This document shows positions 1-8,211 of a stretch of 64,000 bases of DNA, in pieces (within the stretch, counting starts at the first letter, position 1; each line of letters begins with the position of its first letter). The translations under genes were made by a program, and so were the position numbers. The stretch lies in contig NZ_AP024355.1 in the NCBI RefSeq assembly GCF_019704135.1, positions 2,288,001-2,352,000 of the forward strand. The letters are read 5' to 3'. This stretch comes from Desulfuromonas versatilis (GTDB lineage Bacteria > Desulfobacterota > Desulfuromonadia > Desulfuromonadales > NIT-T3). The notes under the pieces are model-generated. The model made no database searches, had not been told where the DNA came from, and saw only the letters and a list, made by a program, of their open reading frames with translations.

Positions 1-454
1 TGTCCAGGCAATCCGAAATGAAATGCTCCCTGGCGATATTGATGCGCCCCTCGGACCAACAGCGATCGAGGATTCGGATAGCGGGAACTCCCACGGTTTC
101 AATAAACCTCAGAACCCCTAAACGCCGTAAATTCTCTCGAAGCTCTCCCTCTACCCTGTCCCGATCTCCCATCTCCAGCAACGGCTTCAAAGCCATATCG
201 GCTATTGGTGCTTCGTCCAATAGTTGCTCCAGCAACTGGATTCTTTCTCCCGGGTTCAACGAAAAAATTTTTCCAGGCCTTTGACCAAGGTCCTGGAGTT
301 TTTTCACCAGACGGAGCTCCTCTACCTGTTTGAGGGAATAACACCGGTGACCACGCCGGTCTCGACCGGGCCTGGGGAAGCCGTAGCGCCTCTCCCAAAT
401 ACGCAGAGTATCGATGCCGATGCTGACCTCTTTGCTCAGTTGAAGAATATTCAT
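1..454 (-). CDS. MerR-family cobalamin photoreceptor-type regulator (CarH/LitR-like), 3' end outside window
   Basis: Reading leftward from an ATG at 454, 151 codons are visible and the frame is still open at the window edge. Residues 1-70 are a MerR winged helix-turn-helix (MNILQLSKEVSIGIDTLRIW, then ERRYGFP and YSLKQVEELRLV). A helical region follows that matches the cap of B12-binding regulators, with W133 then nine residues then E143-H144: the Wx9EH motif that contacts the upper face of adenosylcobalamin in CarH, at almost the same numbering as in the Thermus protein. Known family members bind DNA as tetramers in the dark and release it when light breaks the Co-C bond. The B12-binding Rossmann domain would lie beyond position 1 and cannot be seen. 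The gene is divergent from the lipid operon starting at 719, so it is the likely repressor of that operon and of itself. A class II LitR lacking B12 is less likely because Wx9EH is intact. Confidence 0.85.
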   Translation of the reverse strand, partial: MNILQLSKEVSIGIDTLRIWERRYGFPRPGRDRRGHRCYSLKQVEELRLVKKLQDLGQRPGKIFSLNPGERIQLLEQLLDEAPIADMALKPLLEMGDRDRVEGELRENLRRLGVLRFIETVGVPAIRILDRCWSEGRINIAREHFISDCLD

Positions 455-466
455 TCCCTGTCCTAG

Positions 467-482
467 ACAAAAACAGATTTGT
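467..482. promoter_or_regulatory. candidate operator, ACAAA-N6-TTTGT inverted repeat
   Basis: An inverted repeat ACAAA (467-471) / TTTGT (478-482) sits at the predicted transcription start of the minus-strand regulator gene, just downstream of its -10 box. MerR/CarH proteins bind dyad sites overlapping promoters, so this is a reasonable autoregulatory operator. Its role is inferred from position and symmetry only. Confidence 0.35.
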
Positions 483-486
483 TTGA

Positions 487-514
487 ATAATATATAAAAA
501 AGATAAATTTTCAA
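487..514 (-). promoter_or_regulatory. sigma-70 type promoter of the CarH/LitR-like gene
   Basis: On the minus strand a TTGAAA -35 (514-509) is followed after 16 bases by a TATTAT -10 (492-487). The AT-rich block stands out from the GC-rich surroundings. It would start transcription near 480, about 25 bases upstream of the ATG at 454. Confidence 0.5.
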
Positions 515-718
515 GGGTCTTCTCCCCACCGGCGCAACGGAAGGTGCATCGATACCAGGTAACAGGCGGCAATCGGCCCCGAGAGGGAGGTGGCTCAGGA
601 TTTCCAGCTGTCAGGAATATTGTGCCCATGGGAAAACATCGACGAAGGGTTATCCCTGCGGCTCGGCCGATACTTAATTTTGCTCTGGTTGCGGAAAGTA
701 AATACTTGGAGAAACACC

Positions 719-1123
719 ATGGGGATTTACTATTTGAAGTTGTACCTGATGACCATTCCGCTGTTTTTTGCCATAGACCTGTTCTGGCTTGGCGTTGTGG
801 CCAGAAGTTTCTACCAGGAAAAGCTCGCCCACCTGCTCAGCCCGACGGTCCATTGGCCTGCGGCTATGGTTTTTTACCTCATCTACATTGCCGGAATCAT
901 CCTCTTTGCCGTCAAGCCGGCGATCGAAAGCGGATCTTTGGGCCGTGCCGCCATTTGGGGAGGGTTGTTTGGATTTTTTACTTACGCTACCTACGACCTG
1001 ACCAACCTGGCGACCCTGAAGGACTGGCCCATCCAGGTCGTGGTGGTCGATATCGCCTGGGGAACGGTTCTGTGTACCCTTGTCGCGGTGGGCAGTTATC
1101 TGATCGGGCGCTGGCTCGCCTAG
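719..1123 (+). CDS. DUF2177 family membrane protein
   Basis: 134 aa, almost entirely hydrophobic with about four membrane segments; it starts MGIYYLKLYLMTIPLFFAID and contains YDLTNLATLKDWP, typical of DUF2177. GGAG seven bases before the ATG at 719 fixes the start; the longer upstream open frame has no good ribosome site. It is the first gene of the operon divergent from the CarH/LitR-like regulator. DUF2177 genes often occur in light- or singlet-oxygen-responsive clusters with cyclopropane synthase-like genes, which fits here. The biochemical function is unknown. The 189 bases to the next gene hold no recognisable gene. Confidence 0.8.
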   Translation: MGIYYLKLYLMTIPLFFAIDLFWLGVVARSFYQEKLAHLLSPTVHWPAAMVFYLIYIAGIILFAVKPAIESGSLGRAAIWGGLFGFFTYATYDLTNLATLKDWPIQVVVVDIAWGTVLCTLVAVGSYLIGRWLA

Positions 1124-1312
1124 GGCGGCGCGCAGGAGACCACCCTGGAACAGGTCCTTGAGGACAACGGTCAGGCCCGGGTCGTTTTTTTCGGGGCGCT
1201 GCACAACCAGGCGGATCATCATCAGGGCCCCCTGCACTAAAAAGGGGCCGAACGGGGTGCGAAAGTCAATGCACGGGCCTACTGGGTCGTGTGTCGAAAC
1301 GGGGAGATAGTG

Positions 1313-2443
1313 ATGCAAAAAATCGTGGTTGTTGGCGGTGGCTATGCCGGGATGGCCTGCCTGATCGAACTGGCCAAAAAAGGCCGAAGGCATGAACTGC
1401 ACCTGGTGGATGCCGAGCCGGGGCACTGCAAAGTCACCCATCTGCACAAGACCTTCACCACCCCGGTGGAAGGGTACACCGTTCCCTTTGCCCAACTGGC
1501 CGAGAAATTTGGTTTCCGTTTCCATCATCAGCGGGTCTCTTTTGCCGCAGATGAACTGCCACGCCTGGAAAATGCCAGGGCCCTTCCTCTGCCTCAGGGT
1601 ACCTTGGATTTTGACCAGCTGGTAATCAGTACCGGCGCCTCGGCTATCCCCCTCCGCAACGGGGAAAAGCAAGGTTTCGGCCTTGGGGACCTGAGGCGGG
1701 GCAGGGGAGTCGAGGTTTTCAACCGGCTGCTGGAACGCTCCGAAGAAGAACCGGCCCAAATCACCCTGGTGGGTGGCGGTGCGACCGGGATCCAGATACT
1801 TTTCGAATTGAAAGAGCAACTGAGAAGAAAACGAATCCCTCATAACCTCAGGCTGGTCGATCTTAACGAGCGTCTGGTGCCCGATCAGCCCGAAGGCTTT
1901 CATCGTTACATCGGTAAAAAATTGCAGCGGGAGGAGATTGAATACTACCCGGAGACCCGCTATCTCGATCACGCTGAGCAAGCGATCCGGGTCGAGGACC
2001 TACGGGCCGGCAGGATCTTGTCGATGAATTCTCACCTGACCCTGCTCTTCCCAGGGGTGACCCCTTCACCCTTTGCCCTGGAGAGCAACGCCTACGGGCA
2101 GGTCTTGTCGGGCCAGACGGTTCTTCCGTCGATTTTTTCGGCCGGGGACTGTGCGTATTTCCATTCCAGGGGATTGAATTTACTCACTGCCCAGGCGGCG
2201 GTGCGCAAGGGACGGCTGGTCGCTCGCAACATCCTCAACCTTGCGGAAGGGAAAAATCCTTATAAATATCGTTACCAGGAAAAAGGGTATCTGATCAGCC
2301 TGGGCTCCGTCGATGCCATCGGCTGGCTGGGGTTGCGCTGCAATCTGGTCAAGGGGTTTGCGGCCAGTTTCATCAAGGATGCCATGGAAACCCAATACGA
2401 CCTGTTTCTCGATGGGGTGGATACCTACCTGGGTTTCCCCTGA
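1313..2443 (+). CDS. FAD-dependent NAD(P)H oxidoreductase (NDH-2-like)
   Basis: 376 aa, starting MQKIVVVGGGYAGMACLIEL, an N-terminal FAD-binding Rossmann fold; a second dinucleotide fold follows at VGGGATGIQILFEL (about residues 155-168), and the FAD-contacting SIFSAGDCAYF lies near residue 275. This domain order is that of the pyridine nucleotide-disulfide oxidoreductase / type II NADH dehydrogenase superfamily. GGGGAG six bases before the ATG sets the start. The C-terminal part (IGWLGLRCNLVKGFAASFIKD) could be a membrane-surface helix. In this operon it may pass electrons from NAD(P)H to quinone or to the neighbouring lipid-modifying enzymes; that link is inference. Confidence 0.8.
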   Translation: MQKIVVVGGGYAGMACLIELAKKGRRHELHLVDAEPGHCKVTHLHKTFTTPVEGYTVPFAQLAEKFGFRFHHQRVSFAADELPRLENARALPLPQGTLDFDQLVISTGASAIPLRNGEKQGFGLGDLRRGRGVEVFNRLLERSEEEPAQITLVGGGATGIQILFELKEQLRRKRIPHNLRLVDLNERLVPDQPEGFHRYIGKKLQREEIEYYPETRYLDHAEQAIRVEDLRAGRILSMNSHLTLLFPGVTPSPFALESNAYGQVLSGQTVLPSIFSAGDCAYFHSRGLNLLTAQAAVRKGRLVARNILNLAEGKNPYKYRYQEKGYLISLGSVDAIGWLGLRCNLVKGFAASFIKDAMETQYDLFLDGVDTYLGFP

Positions 2444-2509
2444 TGGGGGCTCGATACGGCGTCAGCACTCCGTCGGTAACAAGTTTTTGGAAAGGACCGT
2501 TGACGGACC

Positions 2510-3301
2510 ATGAATCTGTTTGCCCTGGTACTCATCGTGCTGTTGGTTTTCATGACCCTGGTTTTCGCTGTGGCGCTGCAGCGCAAGGACAACAGCATCG
2601 TCGATATCGCCTATGGCCTAGCTTTTGTGCTTGCCGGCTGGAGCGCCTATCTGGCCTACGGCTCGGGCCACCCCCGGCAGATCCTGATCCTGAGCCTGGT
2701 CACGGTCTGGGGGGGGCGGCTTGCCGGGCACATCTTCTGGCGCAAACGGGGTGAGCCGGGTGAGGATTTCCGTTACCGCAAGTGGCGGGAAGAATGGGGG
2801 GACACCGTTGTCTGGCGCAGCTTCCTCCAGGTTTTCATGCTTCAGGGGCTGGTGGTGTTTTTCGTGGCCCTGCCGCTGCTGGTGGTCATCCATCAGCCCG
2901 GCGGAGAACTCGGCGGGTTCGATCTGCTCGGGGTGCTGGTCTGGCTGATCGGTTTTGGCTTCGAGGCGATCGGCGACTGGCAGCTGCTGCGCTTCAAGAA
3001 AGAGCCGGGCAACCGTGGCAGGATCATCCAATCCGGGCTCTGGCGTTACACCCGGCACCCCAACTACTTCGGCGAGGCGACCCTCTGGTGGGGGGTGTGG
3101 TTGATCGCTGTGGGGAGTCCCTACGGCTTCTTTGCCGTGCTCAGTCCGCTGCTCATCGATTTTCTGCTGTTGAAGGTTTCCGGGATCCCGATGCTCGAAG
3201 CCAAATACGAAAACAACCCAGAATTCGCCGCCTACAAGGAGCGAACCAACGCCTTCTTTCCCTGGCTCCCGAAAACCGGCAGAGGAGAGGGCCATGACTG
3301 A
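2510..3301 (+). CDS. DUF1295 / steroid 5-alpha-reductase-like membrane protein
   Basis: 263 aa with about six membrane segments. The C-terminal signature GLWRYTRHPNYFGEATLWWGVW matches the DUF1295/isoprenylcysteine methyltransferase-like superfamily, whose members use NADPH (reductases) or S-adenosylmethionine (methyltransferases) at this HPNYxGE motif. The stop overlaps the next start by 8 bases, so the two are translationally linked. In a cluster with cyclopropane synthase and amine oxidase genes, a role in reducing or modifying an unsaturated lipid is plausible but unproven. Confidence 0.8.
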   Translation: MNLFALVLIVLLVFMTLVFAVALQRKDNSIVDIAYGLAFVLAGWSAYLAYGSGHPRQILILSLVTVWGGRLAGHIFWRKRGEPGEDFRYRKWREEWGDTVVWRSFLQVFMLQGLVVFFVALPLLVVIHQPGGELGGFDLLGVLVWLIGFGFEAIGDWQLLRFKKEPGNRGRIIQSGLWRYTRHPNYFGEATLWWGVWLIAVGSPYGFFAVLSPLLIDFLLLKVSGIPMLEAKYENNPEFAAYKERTNAFFPWLPKTGRGEGHD

Positions 3302-4574
3302 AGCCAAGGAAAGATCACTGAATATCGCCGTGATCGGAGGAGGTGTCGCCGGCATTCTGGCCGCCTACCTACTGCAGCAGCGCCATCAGGTCAGCCTGTT
3401 CGAGGCCAACGCTTATCTGGGAGGCCATACCAACACCGTTGAGATCCCCGATGGCCCGGATGCCGGGCTGGCGGTGGATACCGGGTTTATCGTCCTCAAT
3501 GACGTCACTTACCCGTTATTCCAGAGGTTTCTCGGCAGCCTCGGCGTCCCGACCCGCGACGCGGAGATGTCCTTCGGTTTTCAGTGCGCAAAAACCGGTC
3601 TGGTCTACGCCGGCAATAATCTTGGCGGGCTGTTCGCCCAACGTCGGAATCTGGCGAGTCCAAGATTCTGGAGTCTATTGTTCGAGATTGCCCGCTTTGG
3701 TCGCCTGGCCCGTTCGGAGCTATTTGCGGGATGCGTGCCCCAGGTGACCCTCGGCGATTACCTGCGGCAAAACCGATTTTCATCTTTCATGATCGAAAAC
3801 TATCTGCTGCCGATGGCGGCGGCTATCTGGTCAACCCCGGCGCTGCAGGTGGCCGATTTTCCAGCGGAAACTTTCCTGCGCTTTTTCAGCAATCACGGTT
3901 TGCTCTCTCTTCGCAACCGGCCGCAGTGGAAAACCGTGGTCGGCGGAAGCTACAGCTACGTCAAGGCCTTTTGCAAGAATTTCCGCGGTCGCATTGAGCT
4001 TGGGGCACCCGTCGCGAAGGTGTTCAGGGGCCCCGAAAGGGTTCGGGTACGTTTTCACGACGGTGCCAGCCAGGACTTCGACCGGCTGGTGGTCGCCAGC
4101 CATGCGGACCAGGCTTTGAGGCTGCTGGGCGATCCGAGCGAAGAGGAAACGCGGCTGCTCGGTGCCTGGCGCTACCAACTCAATCGCACCGTTCTGCATA
4201 CGGATGATTCCCTGCTGCCGAAGCTGAAAAGCGCCTGGGCGGCCTGGAATTTCACCCGTGAGTCGGGGGGCGATGACCAGCGGCCGGCCTTCGTCACCTA
4301 CTACATGAACCTGCTGCAGGGGTTTCACTCCCGGAAACATTACTGCGTTACCCTTAACCGCCGCCAGCCCTTTGCTCCTGAATCGGAAATCGCCGAGTTC
4401 GATTATCACCACCCTCAGTACACTTTCGAATCCCTGGCCACCCAGCCCCACCTGGCCAGGCTCAACGGTCGGCGCCAGACCTGGTTCTGCGGCAGCTACT
4501 TCGGCTACGGCTTTCACGAAGATGCGGTGCGTTCGGCCGTGGCGGTCGGCCGGGATTTCGGAGTCGACCTATGA
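3294..4574 (+). CDS. FAD-dependent amine oxidase-like dehydrogenase
   Basis: 426 aa. The N-terminal FAD motif is NIAVIGGGVAGILAAYLLQQ, followed by LFEANAYLGGHTNTVEI, a hallmark of the group of amine-oxidase-fold flavoproteins that accompany cyclopropane-fatty-acid synthase and DUF1365 genes in many bacteria. Related proteins in alphaproteobacteria have been implicated in dehydrogenating methyl-branched fatty acyl chains on the way to furan fatty acids; applying that here is inference. The start is an ATG preceded by GGAGAGGG, overlapping the previous gene; its stop overlaps the next start (ATGA). Confidence 0.85.
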   Translation: MTEAKERSLNIAVIGGGVAGILAAYLLQQRHQVSLFEANAYLGGHTNTVEIPDGPDAGLAVDTGFIVLNDVTYPLFQRFLGSLGVPTRDAEMSFGFQCAKTGLVYAGNNLGGLFAQRRNLASPRFWSLLFEIARFGRLARSELFAGCVPQVTLGDYLRQNRFSSFMIENYLLPMAAAIWSTPALQVADFPAETFLRFFSNHGLLSLRNRPQWKTVVGGSYSYVKAFCKNFRGRIELGAPVAKVFRGPERVRVRFHDGASQDFDRLVVASHADQALRLLGDPSEEETRLLGAWRYQLNRTVLHTDDSLLPKLKSAWAAWNFTRESGGDDQRPAFVTYYMNLLQGFHSRKHYCVTLNRRQPFAPESEIAEFDYHHPQYTFESLATQPHLARLNGRRQTWFCGSYFGYGFHEDAVRSAVAVGRDFGVDL

Positions 4575-6544
4575 AATCGTTGATCTACCAGGGCGAAGTC
4601 AGTCACTCCAGGATGTCACCGGTGCAGCACAGTTTTCGCTACCCGGTCTATTTCTATGCCTTCGATCTGGATGAACTGTCGGAGTTGGAACGGCATACAC
4701 CCCTTTTCGGCTACAATCGCCTGCGCCCGGTTGCCATCCACGATCGTGACTACCTGCAGCCGGGAGAAGCTCCCCTGCGGGAGAAAATCGGCACCGTGCT
4801 GCGCGAGGCGGGGTTCGCCTGCGCACCGCGGCGCGTGGTCTTGGTCACCGCCGCCCGCTATTTCAATTACGTTTTCAACCCGATCAGTTTTTTCTATTGT
4901 TACGGTGACGCCGGACAGCTGCTTTGCGTGCTGGCGCAGGTCAGCAACACCTTCGGCGAAATGCACCTCTACCTGCTGGACAGTTCGCAGTCCGATCCGG
5001 CGAAATCCGGCCTGGAATTTTTCACTGAAAAGCAGTTCCATGTCTCGCCCTTCTTCCCTCGGGAAGGCACCTACCGCTTCGAGTTGACCGAGCCGGGGGA
5101 ACGGCTCGACAACAGCATCCATTACCATCGTCAAAAGCAGCTGTCTCTGGTCGCCCGCATTCAGGGCCGGGCCAGGCCCCTGACCAGCGGCAATCTGCTG
5201 CGCACCATCGTCAGTCACCCTTTCAGTGCCGCCCTGACCATGCCCCGCATTCTCTGTCAGGCGGCCCGCCTCTATTGGCAAAGGAGGTTACCCGTGTACA
5301 CCAAACCGGTTCCCGACCATGCCATGACCATTCGGCCCGTCCCGCCCGCGCCGCTCGACCGGATCGGCCAACGCGTCTGCTTCAAGTTCTTCTCGCGGCT
5401 TCCCCAGGGCGAGTTGCACCTCAGCCTGCCCGACGGCAGCCGCCACAGCTTCGGCCGGCCCGGGGAAAACCCCTTGCTACACCTGGCCGTGCGCGAATAC
5501 CGCTTCTTCCGGCGGGCTCTTTTTTCGGGAGATATCGGTTTCGGCGAGGCCTATGCGGACGGCGACTGGGCCAGTGATGATCTGCCCGGTCTGTTGACCC
5601 TGCTGGCGGCCAACGAAGCGGTGATGGATGACCGAAGCCTGGTCACGACCGCCTTCGGTCGCTGGATCAATTACCTGCGCCATCTGCTGCGCGTCAACAC
5701 GCTCAGGGGGAGCTCTCGCAACATCCGCGAGCACTACGACCTGAGCAATGAATTCTTCGCCACTTTCCTCGACCCGACCCTGACCTATTCCTCTGCCCTG
5801 TTCCGGGATAACGCCGACAGCCTGGAGCAGGCCCAGTTGCAAAAGCTGCGCACGATCATCGAAAAAGCCGGGCTCGGTTCCGAGGATCATGTGCTCGAAA
5901 TCGGCTGCGGCTGGGGCAGCTTTGCCATCGAGGCGGTGCGCCGGACCGGCTGCCGGGTCACCGGCATCACCCTGTCCCGGGAGCAGCTTGGCCTTGCCCG
6001 CCAGCGAGTGCGCGAAGCCGGGCTCGAGGAACGTATCGACCTGCAGCTGCGCGACTATCGGCAGGTCGAGGGACGCTATTCGAAAATCGTCTCCATCGAG
6101 ATGCTCGAGGCCGTAGGCCACGCCGGGCTGAAATGCTTTTTCGCCGCCTGCGACCGGGCCCTGGTGCCCGGAGGCAAGGCCGTCATCCAGGTGATCACCA
6201 TCCCCGATCGCAAATACGACGCCTATCGGTTCAGCTCCGACTGGATTCGCAAGCACATCTTCCCGGGGGGGCACATCCCCTCGCTGGGCGCCCTGGCCGG
6301 TTCCATGGCTGCCGGTTCGCAACTGAATCTCGCCAGCCTGGAACATTACGGTCTTGACTATGCCCGGACCCTCGACGGCTGGCGAAGGAACCTGCTGGCC
6401 AGGCGAGAGCAGGTGTTGGGGCTCGGCTACGACGAAGCGTTCCTGCGCAAGTGGGATTACTACTTCGCCTACTGCCGGGCAGGCTTCGCGGCCCGGATCA
6501 TCGATCTGGCCCAGCTGGTTCTCTACAAGCCGGAGAGAGGGTGA
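4571..6544 (+). CDS. DUF1365 domain fused to cyclopropane-fatty-acyl-phospholipid synthase-type methyltransferase
   Basis: 657 aa. Residues 1 to about 240 are DUF1365 (starting MKSLIYQGEVSHSRMSPVQH, with FNYVFNPISFFYCY and VSNTFGEMHLYLL). From about residue 255 to the end is a SAM-dependent fatty acid C-methylase/cyclopropane synthase with VLEIGCGWGSFAIEA (near residue 442), the preceding REHYDLSNEFFATFLDP and SIEMLEAVGH. In most genomes these are two separate overlapping genes. Here the frame is continuous, yet AAGGAGG (5281-5287) followed six bases later by an in-frame GTG (5294) marks where the second gene would start, so a separate 416-aa methylase may also be made. Expected product: cyclopropane, methyl-branched or furan fatty acids in membrane lipid. 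Confidence 0.85.
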   Translation: MKSLIYQGEVSHSRMSPVQHSFRYPVYFYAFDLDELSELERHTPLFGYNRLRPVAIHDRDYLQPGEAPLREKIGTVLREAGFACAPRRVVLVTAARYFNYVFNPISFFYCYGDAGQLLCVLAQVSNTFGEMHLYLLDSSQSDPAKSGLEFFTEKQFHVSPFFPREGTYRFELTEPGERLDNSIHYHRQKQLSLVARIQGRARPLTSGNLLRTIVSHPFSAALTMPRILCQAARLYWQRRLPVYTKPVPDHAMTIRPVPPAPLDRIGQRVCFKFFSRLPQGELHLSLPDGSRHSFGRPGENPLLHLAVREYRFFRRALFSGDIGFGEAYADGDWASDDLPGLLTLLAANEAVMDDRSLVTTAFGRWINYLRHLLRVNTLRGSSRNIREHYDLSNEFFATFLDPTLTYSSALFRDNADSLEQAQLQKLRTIIEKAGLGSEDHVLEIGCGWGSFAIEAVRRTGCRVTGITLSREQLGLARQRVREAGLEERIDLQLRDYRQVEGRYSKIVSIEMLEAVGHAGLKCFFAACDRALVPGGKAVIQVITIPDRKYDAYRFSSDWIRKHIFPGGHIPSLGALAGSMAAGSQLNLASLEHYGLDYARTLDGWRRNLLARREQVLGLGYDEAFLRKWDYYFAYCRAGFAARIIDLAQLVLYKPERG

Positions 6545-6555
6545 GGACGGTGCCC

Positions 6556-7137
6556 ATGCTCTCCCTCGGTGCCAGCAGATTGCTCAATGTCACGCTCTAC
6601 CAGCTCGGCTGGTTCTGTTGCGTGCTCGGGGGCGCCTGGGGATACCCGCTTGCCGGTGCCATTCTGGCCCTGCTGCCGGTTCTGGTGCATCTGCTGTTGG
6701 CAGAGTCCCGCGTTGCCGAACTCTCCCTGATGCTGGTGGCCTGTCTGCTTGGAGTCCTCGTCGACAGTGCTCAGCAGGCCCTGGGCGTGTTCACCTTCCG
6801 GGGCAGCCCCGACTGGCCGCTCTGGCTTCCGCTGTGGGTTTTTATCATCTGGGCGCAGTTCGCCACCCTGTTTCACTACGCGCTTCATTGGCTCGCGGGG
6901 CGCTATCTGCTCGGGGCGCTTCTGGGCACGGTTGGCGGGCCTCTGGCGTATTCGGGCGGGGTGCGACTGGGGGCGGCCGAATTCGGGGAAAACCTTCTGT
7001 TCAGCCTCGGTTCGCTGGCAGTGGTCTGGTCGTTGATGACCCCGCTGCTGATCTGGCTGGCGTCGCGTATCGGGGGCAAAGCTGCCAGCTACCGCCAGCG
7101 GCCCTGGTCTCGGAGGAGACGCGATGAAACTCAGTGA
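6556..7137 (+). CDS. DUF2878 family membrane protein
   Basis: 193 aa, about five hydrophobic segments, starting MLSLGASRLLNVTLYQLGWF with LWVFIIWAQFATLFHYAL in the middle, as in DUF2878 proteins. An alternative GTG at 6541 overlaps the previous stop (GTGA) and would add five residues; the ATG is preferred because GAGG lies nine bases upstream, but either could serve. DUF2878 genes recur beside DUF1365, cyclopropane synthase and amine oxidase genes. No enzymatic function is known. Confidence 0.75.
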   Translation: MLSLGASRLLNVTLYQLGWFCCVLGGAWGYPLAGAILALLPVLVHLLLAESRVAELSLMLVACLLGVLVDSAQQALGVFTFRGSPDWPLWLPLWVFIIWAQFATLFHYALHWLAGRYLLGALLGTVGGPLAYSGGVRLGAAEFGENLLFSLGSLAVVWSLMTPLLIWLASRIGGKAASYRQRPWSRRRRDETQ

Positions 7138-7705
7138 GATTTCGCTACAGCTTGGAATACTACTGCTGATGTTGCTGGCGGTCCCCGCGAACGGGCAGGG
7201 CAAGGTGATCAGCGGAGTCGAGTTTGAAGATTGGATCCTGGTCGGCGGGGAGCCGCTTCAGCTCAAGGGGGTTGCGGTGCTGACCTGGGGCATCGTTTTC
7301 GACGTCTACGCCGGCGCCCTGTATCTTCCCGGGAATGAAACCGGGCGGGCATGGCGTGGCGATATCCCCAAACGTCTGGAACTCGCCTATTTCCGATCGT
7401 TTGCGGCCGAAGACTTCGTCACGTCGTCAGAGCGCCTGCTGCGGGATCAGCTTTCGGAGAGCGAATACGCCGCTCTTGCCGAGAGGCTCACTGTTTTCAA
7501 TCGCCTGTATCGAGGGGTGCGTGCGGGAGACCGCTACAATCTCACCTATATCCCCGGGGTCGGCACGCAGCTTCGCCTCAACAACGAGCTGCTCGGCGGC
7601 GTGGAGGGGCACGACTTCGCCCAGGCCTATTTCGGCATCTGGCTGGGTGAACGGCCGATCAGTTCCACCTTCCGCGACCGGTTGCTTTCGGAAAGTCCCC
7701 CTTGA
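7124..7705 (+). CDS. exported chalcone-isomerase-like domain protein
   Basis: 193 aa with a signal peptide (MKLSEISLQLGILLLMLLAV, cleavage likely after PANGQ) and then VEFEDWILVGGEPLQLKGVA and WGIVFDVYAGALYLPG, the pattern of the chalcone isomerase-like fold (Chalcone_3). The bacterial members are not flavonoid enzymes; the fold is related to fatty-acid-binding proteins, so binding a lipid or acyl chain in the periplasm is plausible. It overlaps the preceding gene by 14 bases and is the last gene of the operon. Only 29 bases separate it from the convergent peroxiredoxin gene. Confidence 0.75.
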   Translation: MKLSEISLQLGILLLMLLAVPANGQGKVISGVEFEDWILVGGEPLQLKGVAVLTWGIVFDVYAGALYLPGNETGRAWRGDIPKRLELAYFRSFAAEDFVTSSERLLRDQLSESEYAALAERLTVFNRLYRGVRAGDRYNLTYIPGVGTQLRLNNELLGGVEGHDFAQAYFGIWLGERPISSTFRDRLLSESPP

Positions 7706-7734
7706 GAACCGGCTCAAGTTATCCAGGATTCGGC

Positions 7735-8211
7735 TCAGGGCAGTTTTTCCAACGCCTCCAGCAGCTTGTCGTTATCCGGGACTCCTATCTGGATCGAGCG
7801 AATGATCTGGCTTTGATCGATGACGTAGGTGATTCTTCGCGATCCGTAGAGGTTTTTCAAGGTTCCGTCGTCAGCGATCAGCGGAAAGGTGATGTCATAC
7901 TCCTGGCTGAATTTACGATGGGTTTCCAATGAATCCGAACTGACGCCCAGCACCTGGGCGTTGAGCTTTTCGAACCGGGAGAGATCCCGCTGAAAAGCCT
8001 GCATTTCCCCGGTTCAGACCGGAGTGAAATCCGCATAGTAGAGGGCAAGCACCACCGGTCCGCCCTCCAGCGACTTTTCCAGAACGATCGGGCCTCGGGT
8101 GGATGTGGCTTCGAAATCAGGAGCCCGTTCTCCCACCCCCAACGCGAATGCCGATGAAAAGCTGCAGCAAAATAGCAACATGCCCAGAAAATAGCTCCCT
8201 AGTCCTTTCAT
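7735..8211 (-). CDS. exported selenocysteine-containing peroxiredoxin (in-frame TGA = Sec66)
   Basis: 158 aa when the TGA at 8016-8014 is read as selenocysteine. The N-terminal half carries a signal peptide (MKGLGSYFLGMLLFCCSFSS, cleaved near AFA) and APDFEATSTRGP; the C-terminal half is DSLETHRKFSQEYDITFPLI and beyond. The two halves are exactly in frame and join as YYADFTPV-U-TGEMQAF, where U replaces the peroxidatic cysteine of the AhpC/Bcp motif (TPVC). The mature protein has no cysteine at all, so there is no resolving Cys: a one-Sec type reducing peroxides with an external thiol partner in the periplasm. AAGGAG lies six bases before the ATG. A frameshift or nonsense pseudogene is unlikely because only the catalytic codon is changed and a SECIS-like hairpin follows. 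Confidence 0.85.
7972..8016 (-). promoter_or_regulatory. SECIS-like selenocysteine insertion hairpin
   Basis: Starting at the second base of the TGA, GAACCGGG (8015-8008) pairs perfectly with CCCGGTTC (7979-7972), closing a 28-base region. Inside it a short helix (TGC/GCG) can present a loop beginning AGG about 13 bases after the TGA, comparable with bacterial SECIS loops that show a G early in the apical loop. Bacterial SelB recognises such a hairpin immediately 3' of the UGA. The exact fold needs computation, but a perfect 8-bp closing stem at this point is unlikely by chance. Confidence 0.65.

Noticed and set aside
544-1161. Long plus-strand frame overlapping the DUF2177 gene
   Set aside because: No ribosome site and Arg/Pro-rich composition typical of an out-of-frame shadow; DUF2177 in the other frame has clear membrane segments.
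1124-1312. Gap between the DUF2177 and flavoprotein genes as a possible gene fragment
   Set aside because: Short open stretches in several frames but no ribosome site or recognisable motif.
674-1981. 435-codon minus-strand frame opposite the DUF2177 and flavoprotein genes
   Set aside because: It covers two well-supported genes on the other strand and shows no recognisable domain; explained by GC-rich codon bias.
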